Assembly: GCA_964419225.1 (NCBI GenBank)
Contig: CAYQPF010000008.1
Coordinates: 1 to 64,000, forward strand
DNA: 64,000 nucleotides
Direction of reading: 5' to 3'
Source: CAYQPF01 sp964419225
Lineage (GTDB): Bacteria > Cloacimonadota > Cloacimonadia > Cloacimonadales > CAYQPF01
The translations under genes were made by a program, and so were the position numbers. Positions 45,922 through 53,720 of the stretch are shown one piece after another. Each line of letters opens with the position of its first letter. The stretch's first letter is position 1. The notes under the pieces were generated by a model. It was given only the letters and a program-made list of their open reading frames with translations. It made no database searches and was not told the DNA's origin.

Positions 45922-47799
45922 TTAAGCAAACTCTCTCAGAGCAAGATCAATACCTTTTCGGATTTCGTACCAGTAATCTTCTGCGGCTTTTTCGGGGTCA
46001 GTGTTGAATTTATTCAGCCAGAAGAGTAAGTCTTCTTCGTTGTTGCCCAGTTCATCATGCTGGCGTTTCAGGTATGTATGGACAAATTCAATACACATTT
46101 TGCTTTCCCAATAGACAGAAGCATTCCGGCTGTTGATCCGGCTGGCAGTGATTTTCAATTTCTGCAGATAAGCATCTTTCTGATTATATATCTGAGCGAT
46201 AATTTCGGGTACCATTTCCTCAGCCCAACCCCGGTGGAATCTGCAAATGCCCAGATTATCCAGCATCAGTTCATCAATCATGCGTTCAGCATTCATTCTT
46301 CCGAGAAAGCGGGGAGGGAAGTAATCGGGCCCATAGTACATGTAGTATTTGCCGGTTATTGGCATGGGGGAGAGTACTCCGGGTACCCAATACTGGTTGG
46401 GAACCATCCAACCCTTTCTGCCAAAGGCATTGTATAAAAATTTATCGATGACTTGTTTACCTTTTACCCGACCCAGATGTCTGGCATATTTACGTGCTCC
46501 TTCCTGCATAGGTATCTTTGCTTCCTTCCCCAACATGTTCTGCAGAATTTGACAACCCAGGTCAGCATTCAAAGCAGAGTCCTCAACTGCCCGGAAATCA
46601 TGAGGATCAAACTTGGGTAAGCCCGATAGACCTAATTCTTCAGGGGTGAGCAATTTCTCCTGCATACAGTCGAACAGCCAGCTGATGACTCCACCGACCG
46701 AGATAGCATCAAAGCCGAGAGTGTCTGCAGTGTGGTTGAGTTTTTCGGCAGCCCTCTGATCAAAGATCCCACTCAAAGGCCCCATTGTCTGGTAAGGTTC
46801 GTAATCTTTTTTGAATTCGCCATCCACTTTTTTGCAGACAGCGACACAAGGTTCACCGCAATTGTAGAATTTCTTAGGAGCAATGATCTCCTGATTATAC
46901 TGTTTCAGATAATGCTCTGCGATATATTTTTGATGGAAGTCTTTTCTTTCAGCTTTTGTCCATGAGATACTCTTGTAATTGAATGCCAGTAAAGCCTCGG
47001 AGTTGGAATGATAATTGACCCCGAAAGTTCCGCCGGTGTCAAATTTCGGATCGAATCTGTATTTGGTGGTAGCTTCAAAGTCTTTGAAAATCATGGTTTT
47101 ATTATACTTTTCGGCAAACCAGGAATCTGCAACCTTCCTGTCCCGGAAATCTTCTTCCAGCCAGGTGCCTCCGTAGATCACTGACACGATTCCGTGATGC
47201 TGATAGAGTTTGGAACCCAATCCGCCTCTGCCTGCCCATGTATCCACATTGGAGATGACTCCCTGGCTGATCGGTGCGGAACAAATCCCGCCCATGTCTG
47301 TATATTTTGCTGCAGGGCCGACTGCAAGTATGCGGGGGTCGTGCTGATATTCTTTGCCATGGCGTTGCAGGACTTCCTGCATTAAGGAGTAAACGCCCTG
47401 TTTGCCGGATTTCCAAATCTCTTCAACATCGATAGGAATAACCTGTATTTCCACTTCTTCCTGGTGATTACGATTGAGATACAGTACAGAGGGATGGTGA
47501 GTTTGACCTGTAATTGCCAGAGTATTAATACCCAGGTTGTCGAATACCAATCCGGCTCCCCCCATAGAGGATACATAGAAACCGCCCCACGCCGGTGAAA
47601 ACCCGGTGAAGATTAAACGGTTGGATCCCGGGAAGATCGAGCCGGCCAGTAAGCCTGTCCCAATGTTCAGGGTATTGTATTTTCCGCTGAGGTGCAGACC
47701 TAAATCCACAGGCCCAAAGAATTCGCCTAATTTATATTTTTTAATTTTATAAAAGCCATTGCTTACATCCACGAAAAGAACTTTTAAATGCTGCTCCAT
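45922..47799 (-). CDS. aor: Aldehyde:ferredoxin oxidoreductase (tungsten/molybdopterin family)
   Basis: 625 residues, the usual length for the AOR family, which oxidises aldehydes to acids with ferredoxin as electron acceptor in the anaerobic cytoplasm. The N-terminal domain opens with MEQHLKVLFVDVSNG and holds IFPGSNRLIFTGFSP and WAGRGGLGS; the 4Fe-4S motif is CGEPCVAVC (C-x3-C-x3-C), with a late Cys in LGICRFH. A catalytic-site DxxGxC-like region is hard to assign, so the exact substrate subgroup is unknown. It has its own promoter (47827-47854). Its first 60 codons are duplicated at 50721-50901. Confidence 0.92.
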   Translation of the reverse strand: MEQHLKVLFVDVSNGFYKIKKYKLGEFFGPVDLGLHLSGKYNTLNIGTGLLAGSIFPGSNRLIFTGFSPAWGGFYVSSMGGAGLVFDNLGINTLAITGQTHHPSVLYLNRNHQEEVEIQVIPIDVEEIWKSGKQGVYSLMQEVLQRHGKEYQHDPRILAVGPAAKYTDMGGICSAPISQGVISNVDTWAGRGGLGSKLYQHHGIVSVIYGGTWLEEDFRDRKVADSWFAEKYNKTMIFKDFEATTKYRFDPKFDTGGTFGVNYHSNSEALLAFNYKSISWTKAERKDFHQKYIAEHYLKQYNQEIIAPKKFYNCGEPCVAVCKKVDGEFKKDYEPYQTMGPLSGIFDQRAAEKLNHTADTLGFDAISVGGVISWLFDCMQEKLLTPEELGLSGLPKFDPHDFRAVEDSALNADLGCQILQNMLGKEAKIPMQEGARKYARHLGRVKGKQVIDKFLYNAFGRKGWMVPNQYWVPGVLSPMPITGKYYMYYGPDYFPPRFLGRMNAERMIDELMLDNLGICRFHRGWAEEMVPEIIAQIYNQKDAYLQKLKITASRINSRNASVYWESKMCIEFVHTYLKRQHDELGNNEEDLLFWLNKFNTDPEKAAEDYWYEIRKGIDLALREFA

Positions 47800-47900
47800 A
47801 AACCCTCATTTTTTATTATCTATGAAAGATTATTGAAATGGCAGGATAAGTCAAGTATTGTTTCAGGGAGGACGCTTAATAGAACGCGGATGACGCAGAT
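47619..47900. repeat. 282-bp direct duplication, left copy
   Basis: Covers the first ~60 codons of the aor gene, its promoter and the upstream word ending TGACGCAGAT. It is matched at 50721-51002 with no indel and only four mismatches, all within the first 27 bp. Confidence 0.95.
47827..47854 (-). promoter_or_regulatory. Promoter of the aor gene
   Basis: On the minus strand: TTGACT (47854-47849), a 16-bp spacer, and TAATCT (47832-47827), about 27 nt before the start codon. It is duplicated at 50929-50956. Confidence 0.55.
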
Positions 47901-48098
47901 CGGGCAGATATGCACGGATGGGGGAAGGAAAGTCATGAGCATGAGTCTATAGTCATGAGTCGGGGGAAGAGAATTCAAGAACACAGACTTACAAGGATTT
48001 TCAGTGACAAACACGGACAGGAAAGAGATCTGAGGGTTATTTTCGGGCTGATATTAGATAGTAATAAATACCGTGTGAACACCAAGGAAAAAGAGGGA

Positions 48099-48133
48099 TA
48101 GTTGTTAGTTATTAGTTGTTGATTGTTAGTGAA
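48099..48133. repeat. 7-bp tandem array, TAGTTGT class
   Basis: Five heptamers: TAGTTGT, TAGTTAT, TAGTTGT, TGATTGT, TAGTGAA. The same class is at 53562-53589. The surrounding 47901-48631 has no credible gene, only repeat words. Confidence 0.75.
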
Positions 48134-48177
48134 GGGAGGGAAAAGAAATGTCGAAACCCGCAGGCAAATACTTAGGT

Positions 48178-48205
48178 GCCAGTAGTCAGGTGTCAGGTAT
48201 CAGTG
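48178..48205. repeat. 7-bp tandem array, GTCAGGT class
   Basis: Four heptamers: GCCAGTA, GTCAGGT, GTCAGGT, ATCAGTG. Confidence 0.7.
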
Positions 48206-48298
48206 GAGAGAACAACTCAATCCTCTGATCCTTATCTTGCGAAGGGAAGGAAGTACTGAATACTATTGCTTTTGGGAGATTGGGCAGCCTGTCCAAGC

Positions 48299-48326
48299 AG
48301 TTGGCAGTGTGCAGTAGGCAGAGGGC
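48299..48326. repeat. 7-bp tandem array, AGTAGGC class
   Basis: Four heptamers: AGTTGGC, AGTGTGC, AGTAGGC, AGAGGGC. Confidence 0.75.
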
Positions 48327-48631
48327 AGTAAAATTTGTTGGACAACCTCCCATGGCTGTACATGTATATCCAGACTTTAGACTGGTTTCTTATTCATTAA
48401 GGCAGATCTGTCTATTTACCTTTTTGTCTGAATTAAGATTCTTAGGATTGTAAGATGATAAGATTGGGAATAAGCGACAGCTGTCGGTGCAGTTGCAAAA
48501 GATGGATTTGTGTTCCTTGTCTGTGTATTTGCAGTGGACTTATGAATTATTTTCAGTCTGGTAACCTTCTGTTGTTAAAGAAGTAAACCATAGCACAATT
48601 AACCTTGTGAAAAAATGAACACAAATTTATC

Positions 48632-48661
48632 TTGACTATAGAAAAGATGCTTCATTAAATT
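48632..48661 (+). promoter_or_regulatory. Promoter of leader copy 2
   Basis: TTGACT (48632-48637), an 18-bp spacer, and TAAATT (48656-48661). The conserved block TGCATCATCG starts at the next base, so it probably begins at the transcript 5' end. Confidence 0.6.
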
Positions 48662-48695
48662 TGCATCATCGAAAAAAAGTTTTGGAGCAAAGTAT

Positions 48696-48899
48696 ATGAA
48701 GGATTATTGTGGCTATGTAATGCCTTCAGCAGAGAGCAGTATTTTTCTACTCAAATTTCGGAACATATCGATACTCAACTCCTCTGGTTCAATCCTCTCC
48801 CTATCTCTACTGCCCGCTGCCTACTGCACACAGCTCTTATCTCTTATTTCTTCACTCTTATCTTTTCCAAATCTTTTCCTGCCAAGGAGGCGATTATGA
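48696..48899 (+). CDS. Leader ORF copy 2 (MKDYCGYVMPSAESSI family)
   Basis: A 67-codon ORF with GGAG upstream. The first 16 residues match leader copy 1 (26364-26648) exactly; the next residues are similar (FRN, ILN, SIL), and both end LFLPRR. The middle holds two heptamer arrays (CTGCCTA type 48810-48830, CTTATCT type 48836-48863). Its TGA stop overlaps the ATG of a mini-ORF. It lies between a promoter and a sorting-domain gene. I do not recognise the family; it may act as a regulatory leader peptide. Confidence 0.55.
   Translation: MKDYCGYVMPSAESSIFLLKFRNISILNSSGSILSLSLLPAAYCTQLLSLISSLLSFPNLFLPRRRL
48810..48863. repeat. Two 7-bp tandem arrays inside leader ORF copy 2
   Basis: 48810-48830: CTGCCCG, CTGCCTA, CTGCACA. 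48836-48863: CTTATCT, CTTATTT, CTTCACT, CTTATCT. Neither array contains a stop codon in the reading frame of the leader ORF. Confidence 0.75.
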
Positions 48900-48919
48900 T
48901 AAAGATTGATTATGGATAG
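48896..48919 (+). CDS. Mini-ORF of leader copy 2 (MIKIDYG)
   Basis: Seven codons plus TAG, with AAGGAGG upstream and an ATGA overlap with the leader ORF stop. It ends 33 nt before the start of the secreted-protein gene. The twin at 26344-26367 encodes MKMIDYG. Confidence 0.5.
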   Translation: MIKIDYG

Positions 48920-48952
48920 AAGATATTTCTCAAAAATTATTAGGAGGATAAA

Positions 48953-50404
48953 ATGAAAAAAATAATCATCATAATGTTAATGGCATTAATGGCCATGTGT
49001 TTATACAGTCAGACAGACAGCACATTCTACAAAGAATATACTTTCAGCGGGGGTGATTGGGATTATTTTCAATATGGCCTATACTTGTCCAACATAATAG
49101 AAGATTATGACAATAATTTTGTCATGCTTTTCAATGGACTGAGAGATATTACTGAAACTCAACAAATTCCGGCTAATGTGGAATTGGTCTTCAACAGGGA
49201 AGGTGAATATCTCTACAGCCATGTAAATCCCTACCTCGAGTTCAATGCTATATTCAAAGATCTGCAGGGTGGTTATATAGCTACAGACTTTGAGCAGCCC
49301 TGGGTGATTTATAAGTTAGACAGCAACTTTGTTCCAATTGCAGATACAAGCTTGTATCTCCCCAATACTCCTCTGATTCCGGATAACGCAATACGAATCA
49401 CAGATATAGAACTAGTTGCGGATGGATTTCTGGTTGCAGGAATTGCAGGATCTCAAAGGCCAATGTTTGCTAAGTATGATTTCCAATTGAATTTGATTTG
49501 GTCCTGGCAATATTCTCAGGCAGAATGGGGATTAGCTTCAACTACCTGTAAAATATTTAAGAGACAAGATAATTTTGTTTTTTGGAGCAGGATTATCATT
49601 GATGGAAATCCAGGTTACAAGTTATTGGAAGTAAACAGTAACGGAGATTCCATACAGACAAAAATTGTGTATGAAATGGTTATTATTGATAAATTTATCT
49701 GTTATGAACAGTGGTACTTTGCAATTTCTACTGGAAGTAATTATGGATATACTACTTTTCCTTTGTTGATATGGAATTGTGGTGTTGAACTTGATGAAAT
49801 GTCTGTTCTTTGTGACATCCCGTTTAATTTACTTTATGATAATAACCTTCATGGAGGATTCAATTTTCTGAAGCAAGATGATGGCTTTTTATTACTGAGT
49901 CCCATGGTTGAAGGCGATGTATTAAAATTCAGCAATGGATTTCACCATCAATGGACAAAATCAATAATTCCACAGACCATAGGAAATCCTGTATATGTAG
50001 GAGAAGGTAAATCGCCTGCCCTGCAATTACCCAACGGAGACATCCTGTATGGGGCGACTATTGATATGCCAATTCATTCAAAAGCGGTGTTAGTACGCAT
50101 GGATTCAGAAGGAAATGTAGTTAGTAATCAGGATCAGAGCATGGTAGAAGACAAGAAGTCATTTTTGGAACTGTATCCCAATCCCTTCAATCCCGAATTG
50201 AATATAGAACTAAAAGGAAAGAGATCAGCACAGGATAAATTGGAAATTTTCAATATCAAAGGACAATTAGTCCATTCTATCAATCAATTAGAAAACAAAA
50301 AATATGTCTGGCAACCCCGAGCTTTAGCCTCAGGAATTTACTTTGCCAGATTAAGCAACACGAAGGGAGTAATTTCCACTAAGAGAATTACTTTGTTGAA
50401 ATAG
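48953..50404 (+). CDS. Secreted protein with sorting domain
   Basis: The 483-residue protein has signal peptide MKKIIIIMLMALMAMCLYS and a beta-rich body with repeated W/Y-rich strands that could form a propeller (no named motif found), then a FlgD-like/type IX-style sorting domain (LYPNPFNPELN, FNIKGQLV, SGIYFARL, ending TLLK). A TAGGAGG site lies 6 nt upstream. It is preceded by leader copy 2 and followed after 8 nt by a truncated secreted gene. Function unknown. Confidence 0.85.
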   Translation: MKKIIIIMLMALMAMCLYSQTDSTFYKEYTFSGGDWDYFQYGLYLSNIIEDYDNNFVMLFNGLRDITETQQIPANVELVFNREGEYLYSHVNPYLEFNAIFKDLQGGYIATDFEQPWVIYKLDSNFVPIADTSLYLPNTPLIPDNAIRITDIELVADGFLVAGIAGSQRPMFAKYDFQLNLIWSWQYSQAEWGLASTTCKIFKRQDNFVFWSRIIIDGNPGYKLLEVNSNGDSIQTKIVYEMVIIDKFICYEQWYFAISTGSNYGYTTFPLLIWNCGVELDEMSVLCDIPFNLLYDNNLHGGFNFLKQDDGFLLLSPMVEGDVLKFSNGFHHQWTKSIIPQTIGNPVYVGEGKSPALQLPNGDILYGATIDMPIHSKAVLVRMDSEGNVVSNQDQSMVEDKKSFLELYPNPFNPELNIELKGKRSAQDKLEIFNIKGQLVHSINQLENKKYVWQPRALASGIYFARLSNTKGVISTKRITLLK

Positions 50405-50412
50405 GAGAATTT

Positions 50413-50742
50413 ATGAAACAATTTCTTATTCTAATAATAATAATGTGTATAGGATTAAGCTTGTATTCCGTGCCAAGCAGAACTTTTACTATAGACGATA
50501 ACACCTTATCTGCACTTAGGAGTGTACAAACCGGATATATCGGTAGTCTTAAAACAGTATCAAGAGATGAGACAGAACCAATTATTACTCAAGGGGAAAA
50601 AATTTCAAACCTGAGTATAAATTTTGGATATCAAGCAGGTTCGGCAATTAAGGCAATAGCAACTCAAAATTATGCTGGTATTCAACTTAGTCAGTGTAAA
50701 ACCTGGATAAGAACTAACACGGTTGGATCCTGGAAAGATTGA
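50413..50742 (+). pseudogene. Truncated secreted-protein gene
   Basis: 109 codons: a clear signal peptide (MKQFLILIIIMCIGLSLYS) and an exported N-terminal segment, then the frame runs into the duplicated aor fragment at 50721 and stops after seven foreign codons. It starts 8 nt after the upstream gene with AGGAG, so it was probably the next gene of that operon before the rearrangement. The missing C-terminal part is not seen elsewhere in the window. Confidence 0.75.
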
Positions 50743-51002
50743 ACCGGCCAGTAAGCCTGTCCCAATGTTCAGGGTATTGTATTTTCCGCTGAGGTGCAGA
50801 CCTAAATCCACAGGCCCAAAGAATTCGCCTAATTTATATTTTTTAATTTTATAAAAGCCATTGCTTACATCCACGAAAAGAACTTTTAAATGCTGCTCCA
50901 TAAACCCTCATTTTTTATTATCTATGAAAGATTATTGAAATGGCAGGATAAGTCAAGTATTGTTTCAGGGAGGACGCTTAATAGAACGCGGATGACGCAG
51001 AT
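50721..51002. repeat. 282-bp direct duplication, right copy (aor 5' fragment and promoter)
   Basis: Near-identical copy of 47619-47900, offset by exactly 3102 bp. On the minus strand it carries the aor start codon and ~60 codons, then reads into unrelated sequence. Its promoter (50929-50956) would fire antisense into the truncated secreted gene. Confidence 0.95.
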
Positions 51003-51051
51003 TTTGCTGATAGGCACGGATTGGGAAGCAAGAACTGGTACATAGGATTTA

Positions 51052-51078
51052 GGACAGGTCGGACTGGTCTGACAAGTC
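51052..51078. repeat. 9-bp tandem array, GGACNNGTC class
   Basis: Three 9-bp units: GGACAGGTC, GGACTGGTC, TGACAAGTC. Confidence 0.7.
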
Positions 51079-51172
51079 TGAACTATAAGGAGGAATTCAA
51101 GTTCAAGAGTATTACTTTACAATTTCCAGAGAGAAAATATTTTGGTAAATGATAAAGGAATAAGGATATGAA

Positions 51173-52471
51173 ATGAAGATATTGGAAAGATATATATTGG
51201 TTGAGAACATAAAGCCATTTTTTGTATCTCTGCTGGTAATAACTTTTATTATGATGCTGGACAGGATAATCGACCTGCTGAACCTGATCATCGAGAAGAA
51301 GCTGGATATTGTGACGATTGTCAGTTTATTTGGACTGAGCTTACCTTTTATATTGGCATTATCGGTACCAATGGCTGTGTTGACAGCGACGATCATGGCA
51401 TTCGGACGATTGTCTGTGGATAATGAGATGACGGCTATGAAGTCCTGTGGGATCAATACCTTCACCTTAATGAAACCTTTGATCCTGGCTACTCTGATGC
51501 TTTGCGGTCTGATGATCTACTTTAACAACAGCGTATTGCCGGAGACGAATCATGCGTTGAAGAAGTTGCTGGTCAAAGTATCATACCGGAGGCCAACCAC
51601 AGCGATCAAGCCCGGGACATTCACAACATTACGTGATTTTACCATCTATGTTAAAGAATCCAATGAGAAAGAACTCCGGGGCATAATTATCTATAACAGA
51701 GAAAACTCCCGTTTCCCGAAAACAATTACCGCCAAGTCCGGTCAGATCACTCTGCAGAATGGGGGGAATAGTTTGGTTGCTACTTTATATGACGGAGAAA
51801 TGCATGACAGAGACGAGAAGGAACCGCAGAAATATCAGGTGCGTTACTTCAAGAAATATACCCTGGTTTTACCGGATTTAGGCTTTGCTTTTGATGATAA
51901 TCAGGATGATTACAGGGGAGACCGGGAAATGTCTTCCAAACAAATGCTGAAAATAGTTCAGGATAAAGAGACAGAAATTAAGAATATCCGGAAGGAAATT
52001 GCCAAAATAGATCAGCGGATGGAGTTGTTACCGGAAACTTCCAGAGACCAGTTTATCAAGAAAGAAATCAAGAAGAACAAGATGATGATCGGGATGAAGA
52101 ACAGTCAGATCGAGGATCTATATACAGATATGCGGATGTACCAGGTGGAGATTCAGAAGAAATATGCTCTTGCTTTTGCGTGTTTTATTTTCTTCTTCAT
52201 TGGGGCACCAATAGGGATGATGACCAAAACAAGCGGAATCGGGGTGTCATTCTCCGTGAGTTCATTAGTATTTTTAGTGTATTATGTATTTATTATCGGA
52301 GGGGAGGAACTTTCAGACAGAGGGTATCTATCTCCGTATATAGCGATGTGGCTACCGGATCTGATCTTTATGCTGATAGGGTCTAGTCTCGTGTGGGTAG
52401 CCTGGAAAGAGAAGAAAATCCTTGATCTGGATAAGATCAAGACAAAAATAACCGGAGTATTAAAACTGTAA
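51173..52471 (+). CDS. lptF: LptF/LptG-family LPS export permease
   Basis: 432 residues of the YjgP/YjgQ family: MKILERYILVENIKPFF start, TM helices near 15-35, 60-80 and 100-120, a periplasmic domain, and C-terminal helices (ALAFACFIFFFIGAPIGMM). Together with LptG and the LptB ATPase it extracts lipopolysaccharide from the inner membrane. An unusual charged, coiled-coil-like insert (~245-320) lies before the last helices. It overlaps the next gene by one base (TAATG), so the pair is translationally coupled. Confidence 0.9.
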   Translation: MKILERYILVENIKPFFVSLLVITFIMMLDRIIDLLNLIIEKKLDIVTIVSLFGLSLPFILALSVPMAVLTATIMAFGRLSVDNEMTAMKSCGINTFTLMKPLILATLMLCGLMIYFNNSVLPETNHALKKLLVKVSYRRPTTAIKPGTFTTLRDFTIYVKESNEKELRGIIIYNRENSRFPKTITAKSGQITLQNGGNSLVATLYDGEMHDRDEKEPQKYQVRYFKKYTLVLPDLGFAFDDNQDDYRGDREMSSKQMLKIVQDKETEIKNIRKEIAKIDQRMELLPETSRDQFIKKEIKKNKMMIGMKNSQIEDLYTDMRMYQVEIQKKYALAFACFIFFFIGAPIGMMTKTSGIGVSFSVSSLVFLVYYVFIIGGEELSDRGYLSPYIAMWLPDLIFMLIGSSLVWVAWKEKKILDLDKIKTKITGVLKL

Positions 52472-53559
52472 TGAGAATACTTGATAAATATATAATCAAA
52501 GAATATCTGAGAACATTTTTCATTATAATGATCTCATTTTCTGTTCTGTTCATCGTAGTAGATGTCTTTGACAGATTACCGAGAATGCTGAAAAAGGATG
52601 CCGGTTATGATGTATTGGCATTGTATTTTATCCTCAGAATTCCCTATTTGATTGTTTTAACTTCCCCGGTATGTGTACTATTATCCGGACTTTTCTTAAT
52701 GAACAGTCTTTCCAAATATAATGAATCTATAGCGATTCGGGCAGCCGGGATCAGTATATTCAGGATGGTCTTGCCTTTGCTGTGGGTTGGGTTGATAATG
52801 AGCGGTCTGATCGGTATATTCGGGGAGTATTTACTACCCAAGGCAGAGGCCTATCGGGATTACGTGAGTACTGTTAAGATCAATAAACAGCAGATGGAAG
52901 ATATTAAAATGCGTTCAAATATCTTTTATACAGATAGTAACAATTATTTGTATTATATCGGTTTTTTTGATGGTTACAAAAACAATCTCAGGGTAATAGA
53001 CATAACTAAATTTGATCCCAAGAACGGGACGATCCTTCAAAAGATAAGTGCTTCAGATGCTTTCTGGATGAAAGATAAATGGAGTTTCTGGGAATGTTAT
53101 ATTCGTACGTTCGACAAAGACAAGCTGGTTTCTTATCAGTATTTTCAACAAACAGACCTGAAGGAAGTCAAAGCTACCCCGACAGACTTTATCAAGAGTG
53201 CCAAGAATACGATGTCGATGAATTTCTTTGAGTTAAGAGATTATATCAACCGGCTGAAGAAAGTTGGAGAAGAATACAGAGCAGAACTGGTTGACTTGTA
53301 TATGAAGGTATCATTTCCTTTGGCAAATTTCATTATTATTCTGTTTTGTGTACCTTTGGCTACGACCTCGGTCCGGAGCAAAGGTCGGGGTATAATCTTT
53401 TTGATAGGGCTATTGATTTGTTTTCTCTATCTATCGGCATTGAGAGTGAGTCAGAGTCTTGGTTATAATGCAGTATTGGAGCCTTTAGTGGCGGCTTGGT
53501 TGCCGAATGTGGTATTCTTTGCACTGGGTGTTGTCTTTGTGATCAAAGCGGAAATTTAA
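52471..53559 (+). CDS. lptG: LptG/LptF-family LPS export permease
   Basis: 362 residues, typical length. MRILDKYIIKEYLRTFF at the start, helices near 15-35, 55-80 and 95-120, a beta-jellyroll periplasmic domain, and C-terminal helices with FPLANFIIILFCVPLA. Partner of the preceding gene in the LPS transport complex. Which of the two is LptF and which LptG is inferred from order only. Confidence 0.9.
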   Translation: MRILDKYIIKEYLRTFFIIMISFSVLFIVVDVFDRLPRMLKKDAGYDVLALYFILRIPYLIVLTSPVCVLLSGLFLMNSLSKYNESIAIRAAGISIFRMVLPLLWVGLIMSGLIGIFGEYLLPKAEAYRDYVSTVKINKQQMEDIKMRSNIFYTDSNNYLYYIGFFDGYKNNLRVIDITKFDPKNGTILQKISASDAFWMKDKWSFWECYIRTFDKDKLVSYQYFQQTDLKEVKATPTDFIKSAKNTMSMNFFELRDYINRLKKVGEEYRAELVDLYMKVSFPLANFIIILFCVPLATTSVRSKGRGIIFLIGLLICFLYLSALRVSQSLGYNAVLEPLVAAWLPNVVFFALGVVFVIKAEI

Positions 53560-53561
53560 GA

Positions 53562-53589
53562 TAGTTGTTAGTTGTTAGTTGTTAGTGAG
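53562..53589 (+). repeat. 7-bp tandem array, TAGTTGT class, in 3' UTR
   Basis: Three exact TAGTTGT units and TAGTGAG, starting 2 nt after the lptG stop codon. Each unit starts with the stop codon TAG, as the TRACNNG arrays start with TGA/TAA. Confidence 0.8.
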
Positions 53590-53720
53590 GGGAAACAATC
53601 CATCTTCCGGCAGTGGGGCGTTTAAAAAAGAGGATTGAGTTAGGGAGAAGGATATTTTTCTTGACTTTTTATTTCAAAAGTCTAAAAAGAAGTATAAGTA
53701 CATGATTGAGGAAATCAAAT

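Noticed and set aside
47827..47854. Cofactor riboswitch before the aldehyde oxidoreductase
   Set aside because: The predicted leader is only about 20 nt, too short for a riboswitch.
47910..48101. 63-codon ORF MHGWGKESHEHES...
   Set aside because: It runs through repeat words also found elsewhere in intergenic DNA and has no proper ribosome binding site.
50605..50901. 98-codon minus-strand ORF like the start of the aldehyde oxidoreductase
   Set aside because: It is the duplicated aor fragment reading into unrelated DNA; treated as part of the 282-bp repeat, not as a gene.
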